Positions 1 through 7,503 are shown, counted from the first letter of the stretch. The stretch: 40,416 nucleotides of DNA from Caldilineaceae bacterium (GCA_022824025.1 JAJEBF010000039.1:1-40416); one strand, 5' to 3'. The notes: generated from the letters alone by a model not told the origin. Made by a program: numbers and translations.

Positions 1-97
1 ACCCCCTCCGCCTGCCCCCAAACCGCCCATCCAGACATCAACCCATCCTCAAATCCCAAAAATCCCCCCAAATCCCCGTCCAGACAATCCCCGTCCC
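1..97 (-). repeat. Degenerate GGATT-type G/C-skewed intergenic repeat, copy A
   Basis: The plus strand is very C-rich and G-poor. Read on the minus strand it is a run of imperfect GGGGATT, GGATTT and GTCTGGA words. AATCCCCGTCC occurs twice (71-81 and 86-96). The 12-mer AAAATCCCCCCA (59-70) recurs at 14054-14065 in a similar tract. No protein is supported. It resembles dispersed GGATT-rich intergenic repeats that I recall from Chloroflexota and some other genomes, which is unverified here. Confidence 0.45.
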
Positions 98-107
98 CCA
101 ATAGCGA

Positions 108-134
108 GGAGCCGGGCGTCATCGACCCGGCTCC
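108..134. terminator. Perfect 9-bp GC-rich hairpin downstream of htrA
   Basis: GGAGCCGGG (108-116) and CCCGGCTCC (126-134) form a perfect stem with a 9-nt loop, about 95 bases past the htrA stop. No T-run follows on the minus strand, so it is at best a weak or factor-assisted terminator. A second inverted repeat, GCGGAGGC (176-183) with GCCTCCGC (215-222), lies between it and the stop. Confidence 0.35.
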
Positions 135-229
135 CCAACTACTATATTGGAGGAAGTATCTGGCAATTGATAGGAGCGGAGGCACGCGTCCCCGTCAGCC
201 GGGAGACATCCAGCGCCTCCGCGATATCC

Positions 230-1624
230 TTAGTCCACTTCCAGGCTCAGCACCTCGCCGCTCCCCGCGTCAATCAGGACCGTCGCCGTCTTCTCTTCAC
301 CCTCCAAAGTGACAATCCACACCCTCAGATCCCCGCGGATTCCACTCCGCGCCGAGCTTCTGTTGATCCGGCCGATCTCGTCCGACACCTCGTCTACTGC
401 GATCCCGACCGCTTCCCCACTGCTGATCACCTGCGGAGAAGCCTCGCCCCTCGCCTCCACAGCCGGCCGCGTACCCAGCTCCACCTCAAACGTCCGGTTT
501 CTCCGTCCGCGCAGGACCTCGATCTCCACGGCCTCGCCCGGCGACTTCTGCATCACCAGGTAACTGATCACGTCCTCAAAATTTCGGACCTCGACTTCGT
601 CAATCCGCACGATGATGTCGCCGTTCCGTAGACCTGCCTCCGCGGAAGGTCCCCCCCGCATCACTTGGCCGACAAGAACGCCAAGTACATTCGGGTCCAG
701 GTCAGCTTCCCGCGCAAGGGGCGCTGAAATCGTCCTTCCGGAGATTCCCAGGAACGGGTAGGTAAACGCGCCGTCTTCGATCAGGGCCGGTATCACCCGC
801 TCGGCCACCATAATCGGTATCGCGAATCCTACGCCCGAATTGACGCCGCGGCCGTTTAATGAACGCTCATCCGTCCGAATCGCGAAGTTGATCCCGACAA
901 CCTCTCCCTTCAGGTTCAGCAACGGCCCGCCCGAATTGCCGGGATTGATCGCCGCATCAGTCTGAATCACCTCCGGCAGCGAATAACGCCCAGCGAGCCC
1001 CGGATCCCCTACCGGCAGGCTTCGGCCCAACGCGCTCACAATCCCCAGTGTCATCGAGTTCTCCAGGCCGAATGGGCTGCCCAATGCAATCGTGTAGTGG
1101 CCTACCTTCGGCAGCCCCTGCGCTCGCGCCAGCGGGAGCAGACTCTTGCCCTCAGGAGCCTCCACACTCAGCACCGCCAAATCCGACTGGGAATCCTGCG
1201 CAACCAGTTCGGCCTCCGCCCACGTGCCATCATGAAAGCTGATAAAGATATCGGCTGCGCTTTCGACAACATGGCTGTTCGTGACGATATGCCCCTCTTC
1301 ATCCCAAACCCAGCCGCTGCCCTGCCCCCACATGCCCTCCTCCGGAGCCAGCGTGCGCGAACCGGATCGCCGCACCTGAATACTCACAACCGACTGCGTT
1401 GCCGCGTCATACAGGCCGGACAGCAACGCCTGGTCGGGGAGAGCGGTTCCCTCATCCTGCGTAATGTATGTGTACGCCTGCGGCCGGTATTCCGGCGTCG
1501 TCGCCTCTACTGTGGCCGGCTCAATCTGTATCCTGCCAATCCCGGCCAACCCGATTACGAATGTTATCGCTAGAATGCCCACCACAACGACAAAGGTTCG
1601 CAGACGAATCGTCCTTGGTAGCAC
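230..1624 (-). CDS. Membrane-anchored HtrA/DegP-type serine protease with PDZ domain
   Basis: S1C-family protease for quality control of misfolded envelope proteins. With the GTG start at 1624 it has 464 residues: an N-terminal membrane anchor (about 10-30), a trypsin-like domain with His118 (TNSHVV), Asp148 (DLAVL) and Ser231 (GNSGGP), one PDZ domain (about 290-385), and about 60 extra C-terminal residues resembling a PepSY or propeptide-like fold. I prefer GTG because AAGGAAAGGGAAAA directly precedes it and a promoter -10 lies just above the longer ATG start at 1702. It sits 3' of a two-component pair, and its promoter carries a tandem repeat. The protease call is firm; the C-terminal domain is tentative. 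Confidence 0.93.
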   Translation of the reverse strand: MLPRTIRLRTFVVVVGILAITFVIGLAGIGRIQIEPATVEATTPEYRPQAYTYITQDEGTALPDQALLSGLYDAATQSVVSIQVRRSGSRTLAPEEGMWGQGSGWVWDEEGHIVTNSHVVESAADIFISFHDGTWAEAELVAQDSQSDLAVLSVEAPEGKSLLPLARAQGLPKVGHYTIALGSPFGLENSMTLGIVSALGRSLPVGDPGLAGRYSLPEVIQTDAAINPGNSGGPLLNLKGEVVGINFAIRTDERSLNGRGVNSGVGFAIPIMVAERVIPALIEDGAFTYPFLGISGRTISAPLAREADLDPNVLGVLVGQVMRGGPSAEAGLRNGDIIVRIDEVEVRNFEDVISYLVMQKSPGEAVEIEVLRGRRNRTFEVELGTRPAVEARGEASPQVISSGEAVGIAVDEVSDEIGRINRSSARSGIRGDLRVWIVTLEGEEKTATVLIDAGSGEVLSLEVD

Positions 1625-1707
1625 TTTTCCCTTTCCTTGATCTACTATCCATCTCCTCCCCAGGCAAGGGGGAGGGAGGGTCCGTAACGTGTACTTCGAC
1701 ATCTCAC

Positions 1708-1736
1708 AGTATAGCGATTTCCGGCCCCCGTGTCCT
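1708..1736 (-). promoter_or_regulatory. Candidate sigma70 promoter of the htrA-type gene
   Basis: On the minus strand AGGACA (1731-1736, four of six to TTGACA) is followed after 17 bases by TATACT (1708-1713). The predicted start of transcription, near 1701, leaves a leader of about 75 bases before the GTG at 1624, or almost none before the ATG at 1702. The weak -35 suits an activator-dependent promoter. Confidence 0.55.
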
Positions 1737-1750
1737 TATCAGAATCCTAT

Positions 1751-1772
1751 GGCAACTTTAAGGCAACCTTAA
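1751..1772 (-). promoter_or_regulatory. Tandem 11-bp direct repeat, candidate OmpR-family operator
   Basis: The minus strand reads TTAAGGTTGCC (1772-1762) directly followed by TTAAAGTTGCC (1761-1751), two 11-bp units differing at one base. They end 14 bases upstream of the -35 hexamer. Response regulators of the OmpR/PhoB family typically bind such head-to-tail repeats with a one-helical-turn period. The nearest such regulator is the one encoded at 3246-3965. The binding assignment is inferred. Confidence 0.55.
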
Positions 1773-1837
1773 CGCGTGCTTTCGCCTCCTGGCCAAGCCC
1801 GTCTCCTGCCCTCCGCGGCCCCGGCGGCAGCCTCGCC

Positions 1838-3256
1838 CTACTCTGCCTTCCGGGGAATCTCCCGCCGCAGAGTCAGAACCAGCTCCGCCCCACTGCCCTC
1901 AGCGCGATGACGAGCTGTCAGTGTGCCGCCCTGCGCCTCCGCCAGCCGCCGCGAAAGCGCCAATCCAATGCCCATCCCTTCCCGCACCCGCTCCTGGCGC
2001 GGCGAACGGTAGAGAAAGTCAAAAATCCGCTCCCGCTCCGATGGGTCGATGCCCGGCCCGCTGTCCTCGATCGTCAGCGCGACCCGGTCCTCTTCCGAGC
2101 CCACCGCGATGCGAATCTGTCCACCGTTCGGCGTATATTTGATCGCGTTGTCCAGCAGGTTTCCAATGATCTGGCTGATGCGCATCGGATCGGCCGCCGC
2201 CAACACCGCCTCCCGTTCAAAGTGCGTGGTGAGCGCGATCCCTTTCTCCTGAATGCGGGCGTCATACCGGCGGCACTCTTCCAAAACCAGCGCACCGATG
2301 TCAGTGGGCACGATATCAAGCGCCAGGTCCTGAATGTCGTTCCTTGCCAGCAAAGCCAGATCATCCAGAAGGCGGCGCAGCTGATCGACCTGGTCGTCAA
2401 TGCCCGACGATAGCTCGACCACCATCTCAGTATCCTGGCCGTTCTGGTTCAGAACCTGCGCGGCCGCCTTGATCGCCCCCAATGGGCGTCCCAACTCATG
2501 CACGACCGCGCTCAGCAGCCGCCTTCTCCCCTGCTCCAGCTCATACAGCCGCTCCGACATCTCGTTGAATGTGCGGGCCAGCGTGCGCACTTCCGTCGGC
2601 CCGTCCTCCTCGACCAGGCCCGGCGGCGCATCGAAATTGACCGCGCGGCTGGCCCGAGTCAATCTCTCCAGCGGCTTGTTGAGCGACCGGCTCAGAACGA
2701 AACTGAGCGCGATCGACACCAGCAACCCCGCGCTGACAGCCCCCCACACAGTCCATCTCAAGACCCTTAAACGATTATTCACCTGCGTCAACTGCTGTGA
2801 GAGATGGACCGCCCCCACGATCTCCTGATCCGCATTGCGTACCGGAACGGCCACGTCCGCGTTGCCCAAACTCACCTGCCGCGCAATCTCCCCGGCCAGC
2901 GCCTTCTGTAAAAGCTCCGGATCAGGTTGCCGGATAGGCACCTCCGTCGATGCTGTCGCCAGCCCCCGCCTCACGACGACCTTCCCATTCCGGTCCACAA
3001 CATAAAACAGAGTGGGTATCCGAAACTGCAAATGGGCGAAAAGCGCGCCTGCCTGCTCCGGGTCCTCCTGCCCCGCCAGCTCAGCCTGATATAGCCGCGA
3101 AATCAGCTCCCCCTGCCCGGCCAGCTCCGCAGTCGCTTCATCCAGCACAAAGCGCGCCTCGATCAAATAGAAAAGCAGAAAGCTCAACAACGGAACGATC
3201 ACCAGCAATGGAAGAAGATGGCTGATCGTCAAACGGCTTTGCAGGTTACGCCACAT
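1838..3256 (-). CDS. Membrane sensor histidine kinase (HAMP, HisKA, HATPase_c)
   Basis: Two-component sensor of 472 residues. One membrane helix (about 13-32) and a second (about 168-188) flank an extracytoplasmic sensor of about 130 residues; a HAMP linker follows (about 189-242). The phosphoacceptor is His253 in VVHELGRPLG. The ATPase domain shows an N-box (NLLDNAIKYTPNGG), a G1 box (EDSGPGID) and a G2 box (GMGIGLALS). Its ATG overlaps the end of the upstream regulator gene by 11 bp, so the two are translationally coupled partners. The signal is unknown; the neighbouring HtrA-type gene suggests envelope stress. Confidence 0.95.
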   Translation of the reverse strand: MWRNLQSRLTISHLLPLLVIVPLLSFLLFYLIEARFVLDEATAELAGQGELISRLYQAELAGQEDPEQAGALFAHLQFRIPTLFYVVDRNGKVVVRRGLATASTEVPIRQPDPELLQKALAGEIARQVSLGNADVAVPVRNADQEIVGAVHLSQQLTQVNNRLRVLRWTVWGAVSAGLLVSIALSFVLSRSLNKPLERLTRASRAVNFDAPPGLVEEDGPTEVRTLARTFNEMSERLYELEQGRRRLLSAVVHELGRPLGAIKAAAQVLNQNGQDTEMVVELSSGIDDQVDQLRRLLDDLALLARNDIQDLALDIVPTDIGALVLEECRRYDARIQEKGIALTTHFEREAVLAAADPMRISQIIGNLLDNAIKYTPNGGQIRIAVGSEEDRVALTIEDSGPGIDPSERERIFDFLYRSPRQERVREGMGIGLALSRRLAEAQGGTLTARHRAEGSGAELVLTLRREIPRKAE

Positions 3257-3965
3257 CAGTCCCGTCCTCCCCGGCCGGCGTCAACCGGTACCCTATCCCC
3301 CGTACCGTGTGTAAACGGCGGGGACGGGCAGCATCCTCCTCGATCTTCGTGCGCAACCAGCGCATATGTACATACACCGTCTGCGTTTCCCCGACCCATT
3401 CAGCTCCCCATACGTTCTTCAGTATGTCCGAAATCGGGACCGCCTCCCCCGCCCGGCTGGCCAAATAGGCGAGCAGTTCGAACTCCCTGGGCGTGAGCCC
3501 TACAGCGCGTCCGCCAACTGTGACCCGGTGCGCAGAGCGGTCCAACGCCAGGTCGCCGACGTAAAGATTCGACACGCCCGCGTCATTTCTGTCCTGCCCA
3601 CCCGCCTCCGCGCGCCGCAACACGGCCTTTACCCTGGCCAGCAACACGTCAATGTCGAAAGGCTTTGTCACGTAGTCGTCAGCCCCCAACTCCAGGCCCA
3701 CGATCTCGTCTAATTCCCGCCGCCTGGCCGTGACAAAAATGACCGGCGCGTCCAACAACTGTTGCAGCCCCCGCAAAGTCTCCAACCCGTCCATCCCCGG
3801 CAACCCAATATCCAGTAGCACCAGCTGTGGCCTCACTTCGCGCGCCTTGACCAGCGCCTCCTCGCCGCTCCCCGCCGTCTCTGTCTCGTAGCCAGCCGCC
3901 TGCAACCCGATCGACACGCTGCGCCGCATCAACCGATCGTCGTCCACCACCAATATCATCGTCAC
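3246..3965 (-). CDS. OmpR/PhoB-family response regulator
   Basis: A 239-residue transcription factor. The receiver domain (1-120) has the acidic pocket (VVDDD), the phosphoacceptor Asp52 (LLDIGLPGMDG) and Lys101 (VTKPF). The C-terminal winged helix has the family signature LTPREFELLAYLA and ends in HTVRGIGYRL. The first codon is GTG, preceded by GAGG at a good distance; an ATG two codons later is the alternative. It forms an operon with the overlapping kinase and probably controls the HtrA-type gene through the tandem repeat at 1751-1772. Confidence 0.95.
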   Translation of the reverse strand: MTMILVVDDDRLMRRSVSIGLQAAGYETETAGSGEEALVKAREVRPQLVLLDIGLPGMDGLETLRGLQQLLDAPVIFVTARRRELDEIVGLELGADDYVTKPFDIDVLLARVKAVLRRAEAGGQDRNDAGVSNLYVGDLALDRSAHRVTVGGRAVGLTPREFELLAYLASRAGEAVPISDILKNVWGAEWVGETQTVYVHMRWLRTKIEEDAARPRRLHTVRGIGYRLTPAGEDGTDVA

Positions 3966-4278
3966 AGTGGGCCTCGAAAAGCCGTCTCAGTCAAAAGGAA
4001 TTCGAAGAATACGGATGACAGGGTAGCCGCGCTCCATCCCCGCACGACAATGTCCCCGTCAGCAGATCCTCTCGCTGCGATTCACCCTCTACTGCAGTTG
4101 CGGGCCTCCCCCAACCCCCGCCCGTCAACCTCTCAGCCTTGCCATCTGTCGGCGGCCCCTCCGCGCCCCGCCCTTCTCGCGCCCCGCCGCACGCCAATGC
4201 CGTCAAACGCGGCCAGCCGCCAAGTCCCCTGATCAACGGGGCGGGGCAGTGCCAGGACCAGGTGGCCTTGCGCAGATC

Positions 4279-4321
4279 CCCGGCGGCAAACACCCGCCGC
4301 CGGGCCGGGGGACACCCCCGG
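4279..4321 (-). terminator. Two abutting GC-rich hairpins downstream of the DUF2231 gene
   Basis: CCCGGCGGC (4279-4287) pairs with GCCGCCGGG (4296-4304). Immediately next, CCGGGGG (4305-4311) pairs with CCCCCGG (4315-4321) over a three-base loop. Both stems are perfect. They lie about 70 bases past the minus-strand DUF2231 stop and lack a T-run, so termination is plausible but not shown. Confidence 0.4.
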
Positions 4322-4343
4322 ACCCCCGCGCTCGCCCCGCCAC

Positions 4344-4364
4344 CCACTGACCACTAACCACTGC
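4344..4364. repeat. Triple CCACTRA/CCACTGC heptad repeat
   Basis: Three contiguous seven-base units read CCACTGA, CCACTAA and CCACTGC, with a further TCCACTGCAG nearby (4372-4381). On the minus strand this is the TTAGTGGTCAGTGG type of short dispersed repeat that I recall from several bacterial genomes. Its function is unknown. Confidence 0.5.
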
Positions 4365-4390
4365 AATTCTGTCCACTGCAGTTCCCCCCG

Positions 4391-4855
4391 TCACTTTACA
4401 CCGACGCCGAACCCGTAGACCAGCTGCCCGCCCAGCCAGCCGCTGAGAATCACCAGTCCGACTCCCGCCGCAAGCTGGACTGTCAACCGCCATTTGCCCC
4501 CGCGGCCAGCCAGAAGGTCCGTCGCCCAGGGTCCGCCCTCCTTGTCTGCCCCCTTCCTCCGCGTCCATTCCAGCCAGCCGCGGTAGATCAGGTCACCATA
4601 CAGGACCGCCAGCGCCAGGCCGCTGCCCGTATGCCAGTTGAGAAGAGGTCGGTAGGGGGCATCCGGCGGCAGAGACCCCTGCGACACGATACCGCTTACG
4701 ATGGCCGCCAGCAGCGTCACCCAACCTGGCAAGAGCAGCCCCCACCCTATGATACGCAGTTCCATCCGCGGCCAGCGGTGCAAAGCCCCCAGCAGCGCAA
4801 GACTGCCGCAGACCAACAGCGCAATCGGAAAATGGACGACCGCAGCATGAATCAC
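4391..4855 (-). CDS. DUF2231 family integral membrane protein
   Basis: With a GTG start at 4855 the product has 154 residues and opens with IHAAVVHFPIALLV, matching the His-x-x-x-VHFPIAL opening typical of DUF2231; GGGAAG precedes this start by six bases. A longer frame with a TTG start (4906) exists but adds an atypical 17-residue tail. Four hydrophobic segments are visible, with a conserved-looking LLNWHTGSGLAL histidine in the middle. DUF2231 proteins are thought to bind haem through such histidines, but no function is established. It is divergent from msrP. Confidence 0.8.
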   Translation of the reverse strand: MIHAAVVHFPIALLVCGSLALLGALHRWPRMELRIIGWGLLLPGWVTLLAAIVSGIVSQGSLPPDAPYRPLLNWHTGSGLALAVLYGDLIYRGWLEWTRRKGADKEGGPWATDLLAGRGGKWRLTVQLAAGVGLVILSGWLGGQLVYGFGVGVK

Positions 4856-5234
4856 AGTGAGCTTCCCTGACGTCGATACAATTGAATCCTGCCTTCTGCG
4901 AGGCAACCGGGTTCCCAGCTCTTCCGCATTGGCCAGACTTCACTATCGTGCCGCACGTAAGCCATCCTGATCCTCATGCAAAGCATACCAGACACCCCGA
5001 CATTCTATTGGTACGCTACTTCTCAATTCGCCCCTCCCGATCCGCTTCGCCGGCACAATTTAGCCCCTTATCGCAGGAGGGCAGATCTCAAATCATTTTT
5101 CGATTATCTATAACGATCTGATAAGATTCTTGGCAATAGTTCCATAATAACTGGGGTCTATACTGGACGGTGTAACTGGATATGGACAACAGGAACCGCT
5201 CCTAAATGTCTGGGTAAGGCGAAAGGATGAAAAA
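4856..5234. other. Divergent intergenic region between the DUF2231 gene and msrP
   Basis: No gene is supported here. The stretch 5090-5165 is clearly more AT-rich than its surroundings and should hold the msrP promoter: a TATACT -10-like hexamer lies at 5159-5164 and TTGGCA at 5130-5135, but their spacing (23 bases) is too long for a standard pair. AAAGGA (5222-5227) is the msrP ribosome-binding site. No good promoter for the minus-strand gene was identified. Confidence 0.45.
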
Positions 5235-6215
5235 ATGGCACGCATACAGATTCCCAAAATCCCTTGGCAGGAAATAACCCCTGAAGAGGTCTTCCTCAAC
5301 CGCCGCAAATTCATGAAGGGCGCCGGACTTGCCCTGGGCGCGACTGCGCTCGCTGCCTGTTCCATGCCTGAAATGGAGGAGGTAGCCAGCGAGGGCAATT
5401 CAGAGAGCGCCCCGTCCGAGGCAGGCCAGACCGTTCTCGGCGACACCGACGAACTTGGCGACCCGCTCAACACGTTTGAGCAGATTACCAACTACAACAA
5501 CTACTATGAGTTCTCCACCGACAAGCAGGCCGTGGCGCGCCTGGCCGAAGGCTACCCCACCTCCCCGTGGACCGTTGAAGTCGGTGGCCTCGTCAATAAT
5601 CCCGGTACCTACGATGTCGACGACCTGAAGCAGATGTTCGACATCGAAGAACGCATCTACCGGCTGCGCTGCGTGGAAGCCTGGTCCATGGTGATCCCAT
5701 GGATGGGTTTCCAGCTCTCCGACCTGCTTGAAGCCGTCGAGCCGACGTCGGATGCGCAGTATGTGCGCATGGAGACGGTTCTCGACATGGAAGGAATGCC
5801 CGGCCAGAGGAGCAGCAGCTGGTACCAGTGGCCCTACGTAGAGGGCCTGCGCATTGATGAAGCCATGAATCCGCTCGCGATTCTCGCCACCGGCCTCTAC
5901 GGCAAGGACCTCCTGCCCCAGAACGGCGCGCCCATCCGTCTCGTCGTCCCCTGGAAGTACGGCTTTAAGAGCGTCAAGTCGATCGTCAAAATCGACCTCG
6001 TCACCGAGCAGCCAACCTCCTTGTGGATGGCCGCCGCCGGCCACGAGTACGGCTTCTATGCCAACGTAAACCCGGAAGTCAACCACCCCCGCTGGTCTCA
6101 GGCCACCGAACGCCGTATCGGCGAACGCGGACGGCGTGAAACCCTCATGTTCAACGGCTATGAAGAACAGGTCGCCTATCTCTACGAAGGGATGGACCTG
6201 GTGGCAAACTACTAG
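5235..6215 (+). CDS. msrP: Protein-methionine-sulfoxide reductase, molybdopterin catalytic subunit MsrP
   Basis: Periplasmic oxidoreductase that repairs oxidised methionines in envelope proteins, taking electrons from MsrQ. The 326 residues start with a Tat signal (RRKFMKGAG, arginines 23-24) and continue with the molybdopterin fold. Cys146 in YRLRCVEAW is the expected molybdenum ligand. The KYGFKSVKSI and LPQNGAPIRLVVPW motifs are typical of the family. The signal peptide ends in LAAC (Cys42), so it may be a Tat lipoprotein anchored on the outer face of the membrane, unlike the soluble E. coli protein. AAAGGA lies seven bases above the ATG. msrQ follows. Confidence 0.95.
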   Translation: MARIQIPKIPWQEITPEEVFLNRRKFMKGAGLALGATALAACSMPEMEEVASEGNSESAPSEAGQTVLGDTDELGDPLNTFEQITNYNNYYEFSTDKQAVARLAEGYPTSPWTVEVGGLVNNPGTYDVDDLKQMFDIEERIYRLRCVEAWSMVIPWMGFQLSDLLEAVEPTSDAQYVRMETVLDMEGMPGQRSSSWYQWPYVEGLRIDEAMNPLAILATGLYGKDLLPQNGAPIRLVVPWKYGFKSVKSIVKIDLVTEQPTSLWMAAAGHEYGFYANVNPEVNHPRWSQATERRIGERGRRETLMFNGYEEQVAYLYEGMDLVANY

Positions 6216-6231
6216 CGATTCCGCGATAACG

Positions 6232-6273
6232 CAGTGGCTGGCGGTCAGACCCTGTCCCGGCCGCCAGCCACTG
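6232..6273 (+). promoter_or_regulatory. Perfect 13-bp hairpin between msrP and msrQ
   Basis: CAGTGGCTGGCGG (6232-6244) and CCGCCAGCCACTG (6261-6273) are exact inverse complements around a 16-base loop. No T-run follows, so the likely role is partial termination or 3'-end stabilisation of the msrP message, giving more MsrP than MsrQ. Confidence 0.6.
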
Positions 6274-6298
6274 GTGTTTGATCTTCAGAAGGTGACGC

Positions 6299-6955
6299 AT
6301 GAACATCGATAAACTCCTGAGCAAAAATCAGATCCTCTGGCTCACACATATCGGCGCTCTGATCCCCTTTGCGTGGCTGCTGTATCAGGACTATTCAAAC
6401 GGACTGAGTGTCAATCCAATCCAGGACTGGACCCTCCGCACCGGAAAGCCCGCGCTCGTCCTGCTCGTCCTGTCTCTCGCATGCACGCCTCTCAATATCA
6501 TTCTCGGCTGGCGCAACATCATCCCGGCTCGCAAATGGTTGGGCCTCTATGCCTTCAGCTACGCCGCCGTCCACTTCTACGTCTTCATCGGGGTAGATTA
6601 CGGTTTTCAGTGGATATATATCTGGCAGGATGTTGGCACAAAACCCTATGTCATCGTCGGGTTTAGCGCCCTCCTGATTCTGCTTCCTCTGGCTCTCACC
6701 TCGTCCAAAGCGTGGATGCGCCGCCTCGGCAAGTTGTGGAAGAAACTCCACCAATGGGTCTATCTCGCCGGTGTCCTCGCCGTATTTCACTATGTCTGGG
6801 TCGTAAAGGCCGACTACCGTGAACCGGTTGCCTGGGGCGTTCTGCTCGGCCTCTTCCTGCTCGTGCGCATTCCCGCCGTCCGCAAGCGCATCGCTCGATG
6901 GCGCTCCAGACTCAGAGGCCCCGCCCAACCACGGGCAAGACGATCACCGGCCTGA
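6299..6955 (+). CDS. msrQ: Haem-binding membrane subunit MsrQ of the methionine sulfoxide reductase system
   Basis: A 218-residue cytochrome b-type membrane protein of the ferric-reductase-like superfamily that passes electrons from the quinone pool or flavin to MsrP. About six hydrophobic helices are visible. His92 (AAVHFYVF), His151 (KLHQWVYL) and His164 (AVFHYVW) are in the positions expected for haem ligands. The C-terminus is a short basic tail. It follows msrP after an 83-base gap that contains a strong hairpin; AGAAGGTG lies just above the start codon. Confidence 0.93.
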   Translation: MNIDKLLSKNQILWLTHIGALIPFAWLLYQDYSNGLSVNPIQDWTLRTGKPALVLLVLSLACTPLNIILGWRNIIPARKWLGLYAFSYAAVHFYVFIGVDYGFQWIYIWQDVGTKPYVIVGFSALLILLPLALTSSKAWMRRLGKLWKKLHQWVYLAGVLAVFHYVWVVKADYREPVAWGVLLGLFLLVRIPAVRKRIARWRSRLRGPAQPRARRSPA

Positions 6956-7008
6956 CCGGGCCGCGAAGATGAGCCGCCCTTGAATCCTCTTTCAAGCGAC
7001 TCGAATCT

Positions 7009-7051
7009 GGGGGATGTTCCTCTTGGGCCCGTAACGGCCGGAACATCCCCC
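7009..7051 (+). terminator. 12-bp stem-loop between the msrQ 3' end and a convergent gene
   Basis: GGGGGATGTTCC (7009-7020) and GGAACATCCCCC (7040-7051) pair perfectly around a 19-base loop. On the plus strand the stem is followed by a pyrimidine-rich stretch with TTTC and TTTCC but no clean T-run. It ends three bases before the stop codon of the convergent minus-strand gene, so it probably separates the two transcripts. Confidence 0.6.
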
Positions 7052-7053
7052 CT

Positions 7054-7362
7054 CTACGTTTCTCTTTCCTGGGCGCACCGGGGACAGAACTGAGGATCCT
7101 CTAACTCGATCAGGTGCTCGCTGCAAACGGAAAAGGTGACCTCCACCCGTTCTGACAGAAAGCGCCTCCGCACCTCAGCTTCAAGCAGAAGAGTACGGCA
7201 ATTGCTGGTCAGCAACAACGCGGGCACCGGACAGCTGTTGCACAACTTCCGTCTCCACGGACGTGTATTGCGGGGGCTTGCTTCCAGCAAACGGCATGTC
7301 TCCCGCACGTTGCCTCGGTGATAGTCCCCATAAAAAAATCGGCAGTTTACCCGCTGTGGCAT
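7054..7362 (-). CDS. Small eight-cysteine protein, probable zinc ribbon
   Basis: The 102-residue product, from the ATG at 7362, has cysteines at 7, 23, 41, 44, 55, 80, 93 and 96, including CNSC and CPRC pairs that look like zinc knuckles. The opening (CRFFYGDYHRG) and the RETCRL element look like a conserved block. I have seen similar small proteins in Chloroflexota and related genomes without a known function. An upstream extension to 7470 is open but lacks the Cys pattern. AAAGGCAG precedes the chosen ATG. It follows the possible winged-helix gene on the same strand. Confidence 0.6.
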   Translation of the reverse strand: MPQRVNCRFFYGDYHRGNVRETCRLLEASPRNTRPWRRKLCNSCPVPALLLTSNCRTLLLEAEVRRRFLSERVEVTFSVCSEHLIELEDPQFCPRCAQERET

Positions 7363-7445
7363 CGGCTGCCTTTGACTGAATCCGCTCTTCCGGCACGTCC
7401 CGCAAACGTCCCGGCAATTGTGCCGGAAAGGCGAAAATAACAGAA

Positions 7446-7465
7446 CCGCCGACACCAATCGGCGG
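7446..7465 (-). terminator. Candidate intrinsic terminator after the possible winged-helix gene
   Basis: On the minus strand CCGCCG, an eight-base loop and CGGCGG are followed by TTCTGTTATTTT. The hairpin lies about 40 bases past the stop codon at 7504 and before the small Cys-rich gene. Confidence 0.5.
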
Positions 7466-7503
7466 CCCACTGTCCTGACTTTTCTGTTCCCGCCCAGCAG
7501 CGT

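Larger units (their letters stand above)
3966..4390. other. 425-base non-coding interval with GC hairpins and CCACT repeats
   Basis: The interval separates the response-regulator gene from the 3' end of the DUF2231 gene. The open frames across it are low-complexity and have no ribosome-binding sites, so I call no gene. It contains two adjacent GC hairpins (4279-4321) and a triple heptad repeat (4344-4364). No convincing promoter for the regulator was found; TTGACT occurs 20-30 bases above its start but without a matching -10. Confidence 0.6.

Noticed and set aside
3966..4390. Open frames of 70-118 codons in the spacer above the DUF2231 gene
   Set aside because: They are low-complexity Gly/Arg/Pro-rich translations on both strands at once, without ribosome-binding sites, and arise from GC-rich hairpins.
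4856..5234. Standard sigma70 promoter for msrP from TTGGCA and TATACT
   Set aside because: The two hexamers are 23 bases apart, too far for normal recognition. Only the AT-rich -10 part is mentioned.
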